Of a stretch of DNA of 64,000 bases, positions 44,974 to 54,069 are shown in pieces (within the stretch, counting starts at the first letter, position 1; every line of letters starts with the position of its first letter). The translations under genes and the position numbers were made by a program. Source of the DNA: Eubacteriaceae bacterium (GTDB lineage: Bacteria > Bacillota > Clostridia > Lachnospirales > Lachnospiraceae); assembly GCA_910575665.1 (NCBI GenBank), contig CAJTFB010000016.1:1-64000 (forward strand), written 5' to 3'. The notes beneath the pieces were generated by a model that saw nothing but the letters and a program-made list of their open reading frames with translations, was not told where the DNA came from and ran no database searches.

Positions 44974-46410
44974 TTACTCCCGCAGGATCTGACCATTTGA
45001 TATTTTAATGACATCTGCCACCATGTTTAGCTTTTTATCAAACACGGTCAGATAAAATCCATCCTCTCCCTGAACAACATTTTCTCCCAGAAGACGAATC
45101 TTATAATTATTTTCCGTATTGATCTCACAGCGTACATCCCCGATATCGTATCGCATTTTCCCATTGCCAGCATAGTGAATTCTTTCTTTTTTATCGTTGA
45201 TATCCAGAACACCATACTGTGTCTTCGCCTGCTCCAATGGCAGAAGTTCCAATTTATCCTTTACACTATTATCGACATACGAAACATTTCCGGTATACAA
45301 TAAAACATAGTCCTGATTTTCAAGCAATGGAAGATACCTTGACAATTCACTGCAGTCCTGCAGTTCCAGTGCGGCAAGTTCTGCCTGATACATGCTGTAA
45401 TCCTGATCCCAGCTATCATATTCTGCCTCCCCCCGGTGATCCGGCATGCCAAAATCATCTACCAGTGTCTTCCCAAGACACTTCGTTAATTTTTTTGCTC
45501 CATTAAGATTCAAATGAACGGTATCTAAAAAGTCCACTTTGTAATCTAACCCTAATTCATCCCATTTCCGATTATAATCAATCAGCTTCACACCGCACTC
45601 ATCTGCAAATTTCTGCATTGCATTTCCCTTTTCATGGGTATAATCCGAGACAGGTGTTTTAATAAAGACCATTTCTGCTCCATTCTGCCTGCAAAGTTCT
45701 ACCATATCCTGAATGTATCCAGCAGATTTTTCCACGATACCAGCAGTCTTATCCGTGGGCTGCTCTTTCAAAAAAGAAAATATATCTTCAGTAAGTTTTA
45801 CCATACATTTGGTCCCATAACGCATATCATATCCTTTTGCACAGTCACGCTGCTTTTTAATATCAAAATCCACTGGAGATAATTCCTCCCAGCGGGAATG
45901 ATATCTTAAAATCGGAAAAATATAAGATTCTATGGTCTCACCATTTTTCTTGTTCATCGAATGATGTACCGTTGTTAAAAAATTAGGTGAAAATCTCATA
46001 TAATTTAATGCTGAGCGGTTGGATATCTCGTCATTGGTCTCATCTATAAATAATGACAATAAATCAAATATCACAACTTTGGGCTTCTGACATTTAAAGA
46101 TATCCAGAAGAAAACGATACGACTTGTACGCACATTGTGAAGACGAGGTACAGTTATATCCTGCAACTCCATAAGTATTCCACATCTCTATCGGAGAAAT
46201 TCCAGAATATATGTGGGATGATCCCAAAAAAATGACGTCCAGCGAATTACGCGGTTCTTCATAAAAAAGATCAAAATGCGTTAATTTTCCGTTGTATTTT
46301 GACATACTCTTCTCTTGTTTTGGTATAAATACCGCTGAAAGCACATTTAATAGCAATACCACTATAATAAAAAATACAATCATTTTGATGGCATTTCCAA
46401 ACGTTATCAT
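44974..46410 (-). CDS. SGNH-family O-acyltransferase partner (DltD/AlgX-like)
   Basis: A 478-residue protein with one N-terminal membrane helix (about 8-30) and a large extracytoplasmic domain. FLGSSHIYSG at 61-70 has the SGNH serine loop, and DTVHLNLNGAK near 317 the catalytic Asp-His pair. It is encoded just behind an MBOAT, as in PatA/PatB, AlgI/AlgX and DltB/DltD pairs, where the SGNH protein completes acyl transfer to a polymer outside the membrane. Start follows GAGGAGAGACCAG. Confidence 0.82.
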   Translation of the reverse strand: MITFGNAIKMIVFFIIVVLLLNVLSAVFIPKQEKSMSKYNGKLTHFDLFYEEPRNSLDVIFLGSSHIYSGISPIEMWNTYGVAGYNCTSSSQCAYKSYRFLLDIFKCQKPKVVIFDLLSLFIDETNDEISNRSALNYMRFSPNFLTTVHHSMNKKNGETIESYIFPILRYHSRWEELSPVDFDIKKQRDCAKGYDMRYGTKCMVKLTEDIFSFLKEQPTDKTAGIVEKSAGYIQDMVELCRQNGAEMVFIKTPVSDYTHEKGNAMQKFADECGVKLIDYNRKWDELGLDYKVDFLDTVHLNLNGAKKLTKCLGKTLVDDFGMPDHRGEAEYDSWDQDYSMYQAELAALELQDCSELSRYLPLLENQDYVLLYTGNVSYVDNSVKDKLELLPLEQAKTQYGVLDINDKKERIHYAGNGKMRYDIGDVRCEINTENNYKIRLLGENVVQGEDGFYLTVFDKKLNMVADVIKISNGQILRE

Positions 46411-46429
46411 CTGGTCTCTCCTCTCGCAA

Positions 46430-47842
46430 TCAGAATTTCATATATATAAAATCAGATGCATTGTAATCTACGCCATAGATTCCTAAAATAACAACTGACA
46501 CAATACCCAACAGGTATACACACCACCTCACGACCAGCCATTGACGATTGATCTGGTCCCGCAGCTTTATTCCCTGGTAATTCATGATCTCGACAAAAAA
46601 CAGTAGAATCACGAAAATTCCCAGCATATGCAGTCCTTTCATCGATACCCCAAACTTCGCCAGAGATTCATCAAACAAGACGCCTGGCGTCGGATGTAAT
46701 AAAATGGTTTTTAAAATATAACATGCCTGCCGAATGTCCGTGACCCGGAAAAAGATCCAGGCAATGTTTACCAGCTGAAAGGTGATGAAGAACTTTAATA
46801 CCTGTACTGCTCTGCCCTTATAATTCATTTTCATAATTTGATAGCACTTTTTCCGAAAAGGTTGCAGAACGCTTCCGATCACCTGATAGCCCCCATGCAG
46901 GGCACCCCACAAAAGATAGTTCACCCCTGCTCCATGCCAGATTCCACTGACACCAAAAACAAGCAGCACATTGATCCATCTTCTACACTGACCTTTCCGG
47001 TTCCCGCCCAATGGAATATAGAGATAATCCCGGAACCAGGAACTTAAGGATATATGCCACCGTTTCCAGAAATCATTAATGGACACCGCCAGATAGGGCT
47101 GCTGAAAATTATCCGACAGCCGGATGTCAAATATGAGCGCTGTTCCTCTGGCTATATCTACACAACCGGAAAAATCCGCAAAAATTGTCAACGTGTACAG
47201 TAAACTGGCAAAAAACAATTCCGTCCCGCCCACTGTATAGTATGTATCATAAATATTATTGACTACAATGGCTGCCCGATCAGCTATGACCATTTTCTTT
47301 ATAAATCCCCATAACATCAACTGCAGACCACTGCAGAACCTGTCATAGTCAAAGGTATGCTTTTCCTTAAATTGTTTGGCGAGTGTATCATATCTCGCAA
47401 TTGGTCCCTGTAAAATATGTGGAAAAAAGGTTTCAAACAAATAGAAATCAAAAAAATTAGTTTCTGGGGCAATCTTCTCTCGATAAACATCCATCAGATA
47501 TCCAATCAAAGCAAGTGTATAAAAAGAAATCCCCAGCGGTAAGATAATAGATCCCCTGGTCATATACTTCAAAAAGAACAGAACACCAAGATTTAAAGTA
47601 ATTGCCACAGACAGTAATATTTTTTGTTTTCCCTTATTCTTTACCCTCTTCATCCATAATGCAGTGGCATAAACTACAATGCCGCTTAACGTCATAATCA
47701 CAAATGCTTTTTCGCTATATATCAGATAAAACGCAATACTGAACACCAGAAGAACATATCTTTGAATACGTTTTGGTACAATATAGTAAAAGGGAATCAG
47801 CAATGCGAGAAAATATCCGTATTTTAAAGAACAAAAGCTCAT
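46430..47842 (-). CDS. MBOAT O-acyltransferase (AlgI/PatA/DltB-like)
   Basis: A 470-residue polytopic protein with about eleven membrane segments. A block FFPHILQGPIARYD sits near residue 150, and GIWHGAGVNYLLWG carries the catalytic histidine of the MBOAT family. It is thought to pass acyl groups across the membrane to the SGNH partner directly downstream. The ATG at 47842 is preferred because GGAG lies 8 bases before it; a GTG two codons earlier is too close. It is read from its own unit, after the terminator at about 47970. Confidence 0.9.
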   Translation of the reverse strand: MSFCSLKYGYFLALLIPFYYIVPKRIQRYVLLVFSIAFYLIYSEKAFVIMTLSGIVVYATALWMKRVKNKGKQKILLSVAITLNLGVLFFLKYMTRGSIILPLGISFYTLALIGYLMDVYREKIAPETNFFDFYLFETFFPHILQGPIARYDTLAKQFKEKHTFDYDRFCSGLQLMLWGFIKKMVIADRAAIVVNNIYDTYYTVGGTELFFASLLYTLTIFADFSGCVDIARGTALIFDIRLSDNFQQPYLAVSINDFWKRWHISLSSWFRDYLYIPLGGNRKGQCRRWINVLLVFGVSGIWHGAGVNYLLWGALHGGYQVIGSVLQPFRKKCYQIMKMNYKGRAVQVLKFFITFQLVNIAWIFFRVTDIRQACYILKTILLHPTPGVLFDESLAKFGVSMKGLHMLGIFVILLFFVEIMNYQGIKLRDQINRQWLVVRWCVYLLGIVSVVILGIYGVDYNASDFIYMKF

Positions 47843-47943
47843 TATCACATCTCCAAATGTCTTATTTTAACTAAGTATAATATAAGACAAAATTAATTTG
47901 TAGCTTCACAGGTGATAGATAAGAAATAACCCTTTTACCATTT

Positions 47944-47985
47944 AAAAAAGGTATACAAATTGGCAATTGTCAACCTGTATACCTT
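47944..47985 (-). terminator. Rho-independent terminator after the rhamnan/export operon
   Basis: Minus-strand hairpin AAGGTATACA (47976-47985) pairing with TGTATACCTT (47948-47957) around an 18-base loop, followed by a run of Ts. It sits just after the stop of the YfhO gene at 48007 and closes the exporter operon. Confidence 0.75.
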
Positions 47986-48006
47986 CATATCACATTATTA
48001 TATTCT

Positions 48007-50727
48007 TTATTGTCGGCGAACATGTCCCCAAATTAATCCCGCTATTAGCAGAACAGCTGTCAGGGCAGTCAGCACAGATCCAACAACGTAAAACCAGTCA
48101 AAGTATTGAAAAACAATCGTGTGTTCACCAGAAGGCACCGCCACTCCCATAATAAGTCCATTTATCATCTCTGGCTTTTGCTTTTTGCCATCTATCTCTA
48201 CAGACCAATTGGGGGAATAATTTTGGGAAAAGCACAAATAAGTATCTGCATCCGAAGTAATCTTCGCCGTCAATGTGTTACTCGTTCGAGAGATCACTTC
48301 TGCTTCGGAGTTTATATCTTCCAGATTCATTGATTCCCGGTTTCCATAAGCGATGTTAGATAGATCATATTTTTCGTAATTATCATAGATATCATCAAAA
48401 TTCTCCAGTCTCGACACCTTTTGGGGAAAATACAAGATATCCTTTGCATTGGTATTTTCATAGATCTTCATTCCATACTTATCTGTATTCCAGTACTGGT
48501 ATGCCTGCCTCGGCTGCACACGGGAAACCTCACACCTTTCTATCAATACTTCCCCCAGGTTTGACTTGGCAAGTATCCTGATACGTATATCCTCTGTAGC
48601 CTGTTCGGCGTTTTCTGAATACAAGTATGCCACATATTCATTGCTGTTCTTAGTCAGATAAAATTGTTTTTCCTGCGGAGCCAAGTCATAATTGTCCCCT
48701 CCAAAAAGATCTACTGCCAAATGTGTCAGAGCAGCATTGTGTTCATTCTTAATTTTAAGACTGACTTTATAACAGGTATTTGCTGCAATCCCTTCCATCA
48801 CCGTACTGACACCCACACCATTCTCCAGGAAATCCAAAGATATATTTTCCTTAGAATTCACCAGGTCTGCTTTGCACTGTGAATCATAAACCTGTCCTCC
48901 CATATTTTCTACTACATGGCAGGAATCTATAACGTATCGTACTCCCAGCATGGAGAGCAGATCATTCTGAAAGATAACATTATTCTTAACATTTTTAGAT
49001 CCCGTAAGCAGTCCCGAAAAATTGAAAGAAGCTGTATTGTTTTCTATTCCAAGATTCTTAAAATATTTAAAAATAAGCGGATTATTATAAGCCGTATAAG
49101 CATTAAGGGCGGCAATTTCCTTGGAAGCACTCTTATTTTGTGAAATAATACTCTCATGAGCACCATCCACGTTATCAAAAGCATCCCAAATTTTATATCC
49201 CCCAATATTCTCCTTTAACTGCTCTTCCACGGGATGAACCGTCTCAAACTGTGCCAGAGGCGTAGGTTCTGTAATCAAACTAAAGGGAAGTATTTCCGCC
49301 AATGTAATGACCACGATGGCGCCACAAAGAATACGCACTCTCAGTGCAGATGTGAGCTTCCAGCGCAAACATTCCTTCTTCTGGACAATAGACAAAACAA
49401 TAAGAATCAGTGCAAGAAATACCAGTGGTAATATAAGCGCACTCTGCAATTTATAATAATACTCTGGCTGTTGCTCCTTTGTCATCAAGAGAGAAATCAA
49501 AAATGCGCTCACAATGCCAAGGACAGCAATCCCCGTGAAGAAAATCTTAGCCAAATTTTTCATATATTTTAGATCGGATTCCTTTAGCTCCCCTTGTATC
49601 AGAGAATGAAGTCCCTTTGCCGCCATCGCAAGTATAAAGAAGTAGAAAATAAACAACATTCTTCCTGCACATCGAAAGCCTCCCAATAGCGGAAGTTTGT
49701 GTACAATATGATTCAGAACGGGAATATGCGCGATAGAGGCATATAAAAAAGCAATGACCGCACATGCCAGATCCAGCTTAATACTCCACTTATCCTTTTT
49801 TAGAAGAATGACAGTAACCGCCAAAAGTAAAACAAATATACCCAGATAGAGCTCTATATCCATTTCAGAAGAATAATAATTTCCTAAGGGTTGGTAGATA
49901 TCTCCAAAAAACCGTGGAATGATCATCTGGATCAGTTTCACAGGATGAATGGAATACGTACTAAAGGTATCAAATGATGTCCCTGCCGAACCATATACTT
50001 TATACTGCCTCATGATGCTGAGATTCGGCAGCAGCGCGTAGGCAAATATCCCTACATACACACCGAGCCACAGAATGCCTCTTTTCATTAAATCCTTTAT
50101 GGTAAACTTTTCACAAAGACAGCTTACCACGATATATACAAATAAGATCATGACTGCATAGACACTGTATTGCTGCCCGATGGTTGCCTGAACTGCCGCC
50201 ATCACCGCCGACAAGCACAGCCATTTATTCTCTCTCGTGTCAATAAACTTCTTTACAAAAAACATGATTACGGGAAACAGACATATGGATGCGATGATCG
50301 TTGGATGTGATTTCCTCAGACCGTTAATCTGTATCGAACACTCATAGATCACGGCAAAGATCATAGATACTACATAGGAACATTTGCATTCCCGTAAATA
50401 TCGATAAAAGAAATAACTTCCAATAAATAAATGAACGATAAAATAAGCATATATATATTGTTTTAAAGGAAGAAATGACAGTAAAATGCTGATAATATAA
50501 AAATTTCCAATGGTGGGCATGCCATTTGCCAAATACCCATTCCATTGCGGAAGCTCTCCATTCAATAGACATTGTACAAAATGCTTTCTCGCTGAAAAGT
50601 ATTGAACCAGATCTGCATTTCCAGGTATTTGATTATTCAAATAATATTTTGCATACATCAGGATTGGAATGAGTAAGAAAATTATAATTCCAGCTCTTTG
50701 TATCCTCTTTTCATTTACTGAGTTCAT
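48007..50727 (-). CDS. YfhO-family membrane protein
   Basis: A 906-residue polytopic protein. One N-terminal helix is followed by PGNADLVQYFSARKHFVQ, the YfhO-type loop with acidic and aromatic residues, about eleven more membrane segments to residue 460, a long soluble domain (about 480-870) and a final C-terminal helix. YfhO proteins act in glycosylation of exported polymers using undecaprenyl-phosphate sugars. It is the last gene of the exporter operon, before a terminator, so it may decorate the chain exported by Wzm/Wzt. Start follows GAGAGGAGTAACAGCG. Confidence 0.78.
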   Translation of the reverse strand: MNSVNEKRIQRAGIIIFLLIPILMYAKYYLNNQIPGNADLVQYFSARKHFVQCLLNGELPQWNGYLANGMPTIGNFYIISILLSFLPLKQYIYAYFIVHLFIGSYFFYRYLRECKCSYVVSMIFAVIYECSIQINGLRKSHPTIIASICLFPVIMFFVKKFIDTRENKWLCLSAVMAAVQATIGQQYSVYAVMILFVYIVVSCLCEKFTIKDLMKRGILWLGVYVGIFAYALLPNLSIMRQYKVYGSAGTSFDTFSTYSIHPVKLIQMIIPRFFGDIYQPLGNYYSSEMDIELYLGIFVLLLAVTVILLKKDKWSIKLDLACAVIAFLYASIAHIPVLNHIVHKLPLLGGFRCAGRMLFIFYFFILAMAAKGLHSLIQGELKESDLKYMKNLAKIFFTGIAVLGIVSAFLISLLMTKEQQPEYYYKLQSALILPLVFLALILIVLSIVQKKECLRWKLTSALRVRILCGAIVVITLAEILPFSLITEPTPLAQFETVHPVEEQLKENIGGYKIWDAFDNVDGAHESIISQNKSASKEIAALNAYTAYNNPLIFKYFKNLGIENNTASFNFSGLLTGSKNVKNNVIFQNDLLSMLGVRYVIDSCHVVENMGGQVYDSQCKADLVNSKENISLDFLENGVGVSTVMEGIAANTCYKVSLKIKNEHNAALTHLAVDLFGGDNYDLAPQEKQFYLTKNSNEYVAYLYSENAEQATEDIRIRILAKSNLGEVLIERCEVSRVQPRQAYQYWNTDKYGMKIYENTNAKDILYFPQKVSRLENFDDIYDNYEKYDLSNIAYGNRESMNLEDINSEAEVISRTSNTLTAKITSDADTYLCFSQNYSPNWSVEIDGKKQKPEMINGLIMGVAVPSGEHTIVFQYFDWFYVVGSVLTALTAVLLIAGLIWGHVRRQ

Positions 50728-50742
50728 CGCTGTTACTCCTCT

Positions 50743-51915
50743 CTATTTGTTGCAAATAAATTCTGAAATCTGATCCACGATCTTCTGTCCGGAATACTCA
50801 TCCTGAATATATTTTTTTGCTCTTTTAGATATCAATCCCGCTCTTTTCGGATTCGATATCATCTCTGTTAATACCCTCTTTAATTTCTCATCCAGATGAT
50901 CCAGGGAAATTTTTATCGCACATTCGTCTGGGATTTCTGAAAACCATCCACCTTCATTTATCACACTGACTTTTCCCTTTTCCATGATCTGAAGCATGGT
51001 TCTGGATGTCTCTCCCATAGATGGATTTCTCAGATTAAATATAAGATCCGAATGTTCAAGAAAACCATTGAACTCCTCAACATCGACATAACCTGTTTTG
51101 ATTATGACCTTTCCATCTATATATTGATCTACATAATTTCCCTCACCTACCATCACATAACATAGTTTACAAATACCATTTTTAGACAGTTGCTGTACCG
51201 CTTTGCACACTTCATGATTCAGTTTGGTTGTCCCAATATTCCCTAGCGAAGCCACAACATACGCATCTTGCGGAATGTTATATTTCTCAAATAATGCCGC
51301 TTTGGTAATGAGGGAATCTTCTCCCTTAAAAAATTGATTAATTTTAGCCAAGCGTTGCTTTTCTACGAGATTTGTCTCTAGTATTTTATGATAGGCATAA
51401 TCTGAATGCACCATAATCTTGTTGTCTGATTTCAATAATTCATTATTTAAAGACAATTTTTCTGCCATGTGTTTTTGTGCCAGCAGATCGGGGCCATTTT
51501 CTTTCACAGCATGTTTTAATTTCAAAAATTCCTCTAATCCTTCATGCTCGTAAGTCTTAGAATACAATAAACCTCTTTTCTGATAATAACCAATAAACAA
51601 ATAGTATAATACCATATCATGAAGAATAACCATCCCTGGATATTTAAGACAGCACTCATAAATATAATCATGATATTCTGGATTGTTGCCTATGTTATAG
51701 ATCTTATAATCATAGAGAGAAAAATCTATTTTATCTCTTCCGTGCCTTACTACTTTAAAATTCTTAATTATACCATTAGAAATGTTATAATCATCCGTGT
51801 ACAAAGTAATATCAAATTTCTTTGCTAAGTCTTGGATCAGTTCTTCTGAATAATCCGATATTCCACTTTTCATAGGTGAAAATGGACTCGCATATAATAA
51901 TGATGGCCTTCCCAT
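50743..51915 (-). CDS. GT4 glycosyltransferase
   Basis: A 390-residue GT-B enzyme of family 4. The N terminus has YASPFSPMKSGISDYSEELI, a form typical of mannosyl/rhamnosyltransferases from O-antigen loci. The C-terminal half has ASLGNIGTTKLNHE and the phosphate-binding PSMGETSRTMLQIMEKGK, in place of the E-x7-E of many family members. It is cytosolic and likely uses GDP-D-rhamnose or GDP-mannose to extend the chain. Start follows TAAGGAGATCTGAA. Confidence 0.8.
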   Translation of the reverse strand: MGRPSLLYASPFSPMKSGISDYSEELIQDLAKKFDITLYTDDYNISNGIIKNFKVVRHGRDKIDFSLYDYKIYNIGNNPEYHDYIYECCLKYPGMVILHDMVLYYLFIGYYQKRGLLYSKTYEHEGLEEFLKLKHAVKENGPDLLAQKHMAEKLSLNNELLKSDNKIMVHSDYAYHKILETNLVEKQRLAKINQFFKGEDSLITKAALFEKYNIPQDAYVVASLGNIGTTKLNHEVCKAVQQLSKNGICKLCYVMVGEGNYVDQYIDGKVIIKTGYVDVEEFNGFLEHSDLIFNLRNPSMGETSRTMLQIMEKGKVSVINEGGWFSEIPDECAIKISLDHLDEKLKRVLTEMISNPKRAGLISKRAKKYIQDEYSGQKIVDQISEFICNK

Positions 51916-51926
51916 TTCAGATCTCC

Positions 51927-52970
51927 TTAGTTCAATAATTTATCAATGACATAGTCCCAATCCATATGCTTATCGATCAGAGACTTTTTACCAGCACGTC
52001 CCATTTCCTCTGCCTTTTGACGATTTTCATACCAGTAATCTACTTTTTCTGCCACGATCCTGGCATCTGCCTCTATTACAAAGCCATTTTTGCCATCCTC
52101 TACAAATTCCAGAGGCCCCCCGGCATCATGATGTACGATTACTGGTTTTTCCGAGAAAAACCCTTCCAGAGTAATATATCCATAGTCCTCATCATAGGCG
52201 CCAAAATATACCCCAAGACAATTTGCATAGTAATCCATCTTTTCTTGTTCTGAAATAAAACCAGCAAGTGTCACCCGATCTTTTAACTTATACTTCTTGA
52301 TAAGATCATGGATGTATCTTAACTCCGTTTCACTTCCTGAACCAGCTAAAACTACCTTTACATCTGTCTTAAAATATCTGGCTGCCTCTACTAATAATCT
52401 CTGTCTTTTAATAGAATCGATACGGCTGGGATAAAACACATAATCCCCATAACTATCACAATGCAGCTTTTTATGATTCAATGGCGGATGATATAATGTT
52501 TCCGAATCAATCCCACAAAATTCCTTTAGCCTCTTTGATGTATTATGTGCAATGGTAAAAACACTTTTTGCCTCTGAAATGTACTGCTTGTCACACTCAC
52601 AGATAAACTCCCGGATCTTTTCCCCCTTGGGAAAGTGATGCAAATCACCAAATTCTGTTTCCCACAGATCATAGGCCTGTCTGTGCTGGTGCATAAGCCA
52701 TAATACCTTATCCTCATGTTTGACATAAAAAGCTGGAAATTTCATAGCGATAACCTTGTCAATTTTTTCTCCGTTGACTTCCGTTAAATCCATCAGCCTC
52801 CCCATCATCATCGAATTCATCAATGTCTCCCCCGGATACCACTTAAATGGAATTGTAACAACATCCACCTGATGCCCACGTTTTACCAGTTCCTCTCTCA
52901 GCATCTCCGTAAGGATCTCCGCACCTCCCCGAATAAAAGGCACCTGTACCGTCACGATCGCAATCCTCAT
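51927..52970 (-). CDS. GT4 glycosyltransferase
   Basis: A 347-residue GT-B enzyme. N-terminal GGAEILTEMLREELVKRGH and the C-terminal YPSRIDSIKRQRLL, AGSGSETEL and EDYGYITLEGF (E-x7-E) are typical of family 4. It is one of five GT4 genes around Wzm/Wzt and presumably builds part of the exported chain. Start follows GAAAGGAGTACAGAG; its ATG overlaps nothing but the gene is 4 bases inside the neighbour's end (52967). Confidence 0.82.
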   Translation of the reverse strand: MRIAIVTVQVPFIRGGAEILTEMLREELVKRGHQVDVVTIPFKWYPGETLMNSMMMGRLMDLTEVNGEKIDKVIAMKFPAFYVKHEDKVLWLMHQHRQAYDLWETEFGDLHHFPKGEKIREFICECDKQYISEAKSVFTIAHNTSKRLKEFCGIDSETLYHPPLNHKKLHCDSYGDYVFYPSRIDSIKRQRLLVEAARYFKTDVKVVLAGSGSETELRYIHDLIKKYKLKDRVTLAGFISEQEKMDYYANCLGVYFGAYDEDYGYITLEGFFSEKPVIVHHDAGGPLEFVEDGKNGFVIEADARIVAEKVDYWYENRQKAEEMGRAGKKSLIDKHMDWDYVIDKLLN

Positions 52971-54052
52971 CTCTGTACTCCTTTCTCAAAAGCTTTCAGA
53001 AAGCATTTTCTAATAGACGCCTGGCTAAAACGCTGCTGGACATTTTGAATTCCCTTTTCTACCACATATTCCCTATAATCGCTGTGGTGCTGCAGCACAT
53101 GAATCGCTGCCGCAAACACCTCTGGTCTCTTTTCCAATACCAGCTGTTCTTTACCGATGGTTTCTGGTACTGCACATTCTCTCAAAGCCAGGATCGGAAG
53201 TCCCATATACTGTGCTTCTACGATAGGAACACAAAACCCCTCATGTTCACTGGCACATACCATCATATCACTTCCCAGATAATAGGCAAGCAGCGTAGCA
53301 TCATTGATCTCACCGATAAATTCCACCGAATCTTTTAGTTTATATTCATTAATGTAATCCAGCAGCATAAGATTATAAGTGGCAAGCCCATCATCAAATT
53401 TGCCTACAATTCGTAATTTTACTTTTTCAGAATAATTGGTTCGAAAAGCTCGCAGTATATCTAACAAAAAAATATGTCCTTTATTGGGGGCAACCCTGCC
53501 CACGAACAATAAATTAATTGCCCTGTCCTCGATCAGCTCTTTCAGAATCTTTTCATCTGGAACTCCACCTGCCCATTTCTCCACTTTGTGGAATGGTGGG
53601 CACACAATAAACCGCTCTGACTCCACTCCTACTAGATCCTCTGTATTATATTGGGAATCTGGAATCCAAAAGCTTTTCGGAAACTCCTGGATAAACTGTT
53701 CCGTCTGCCTTCTCCCTTCTTCACACTGCTTTGTGTGAAATTGATTATACTTTTCAAAAAAGGACGCTGGGGTTATGTTATGATACCGAAATATAATTTT
53801 TCCTTTCACTCGTTTTAAAATATGATATCCCTCAGACCAGTATACACTGTGATGGTAGATCACAACACAATCTGGTTCCTGAATAATCTGATCCATCTGT
53901 TTTTCATCCACATATTGAACTACCGTATTAAACTGGTTCTCTGCATACACAAAACAATTGTGTTTCTGCTTCAACAACAAATACATTGCTTCTATATCAT
54001 TTCCTATAGCATCATGCTTTGTTACCGTTTGATGCATTATGACAATATCCAT
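52967..54052 (-). CDS. GT4 glycosyltransferase
   Basis: A 361-residue GT-B enzyme. Distinct segments: YRYHNITPASFFEKYN near residue 90, LFVGRVAPNKGHIFLLD near 190 and EHEGFCVPIVEAQYMG with the E-x7-E motif near 280. Acceptor and donor cannot be read directly, but GDP-D-rhamnose or GDP-mannose are the most likely donors in this locus. Start follows CAAAGGAGTTTGTAAC, 17 bases after the methyltransferase gene. Confidence 0.82.
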   Translation of the reverse strand: MDIVIMHQTVTKHDAIGNDIEAMYLLLKQKHNCFVYAENQFNTVVQYVDEKQMDQIIQEPDCVVIYHHSVYWSEGYHILKRVKGKIIFRYHNITPASFFEKYNQFHTKQCEEGRRQTEQFIQEFPKSFWIPDSQYNTEDLVGVESERFIVCPPFHKVEKWAGGVPDEKILKELIEDRAINLLFVGRVAPNKGHIFLLDILRAFRTNYSEKVKLRIVGKFDDGLATYNLMLLDYINEYKLKDSVEFIGEINDATLLAYYLGSDMMVCASEHEGFCVPIVEAQYMGLPILALRECAVPETIGKEQLVLEKRPEVFAAAIHVLQHHSDYREYVVEKGIQNVQQRFSQASIRKCFLKAFEKGVQR

Positions 54053-54069
54053 GTTACAAACTCCTTTGT

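Noticed and set aside
47843-47943. Promoter of the MBOAT/SGNH unit
   Set aside because: TATTATACT-like text is present but no -35 at proper spacing, so it was not listed.
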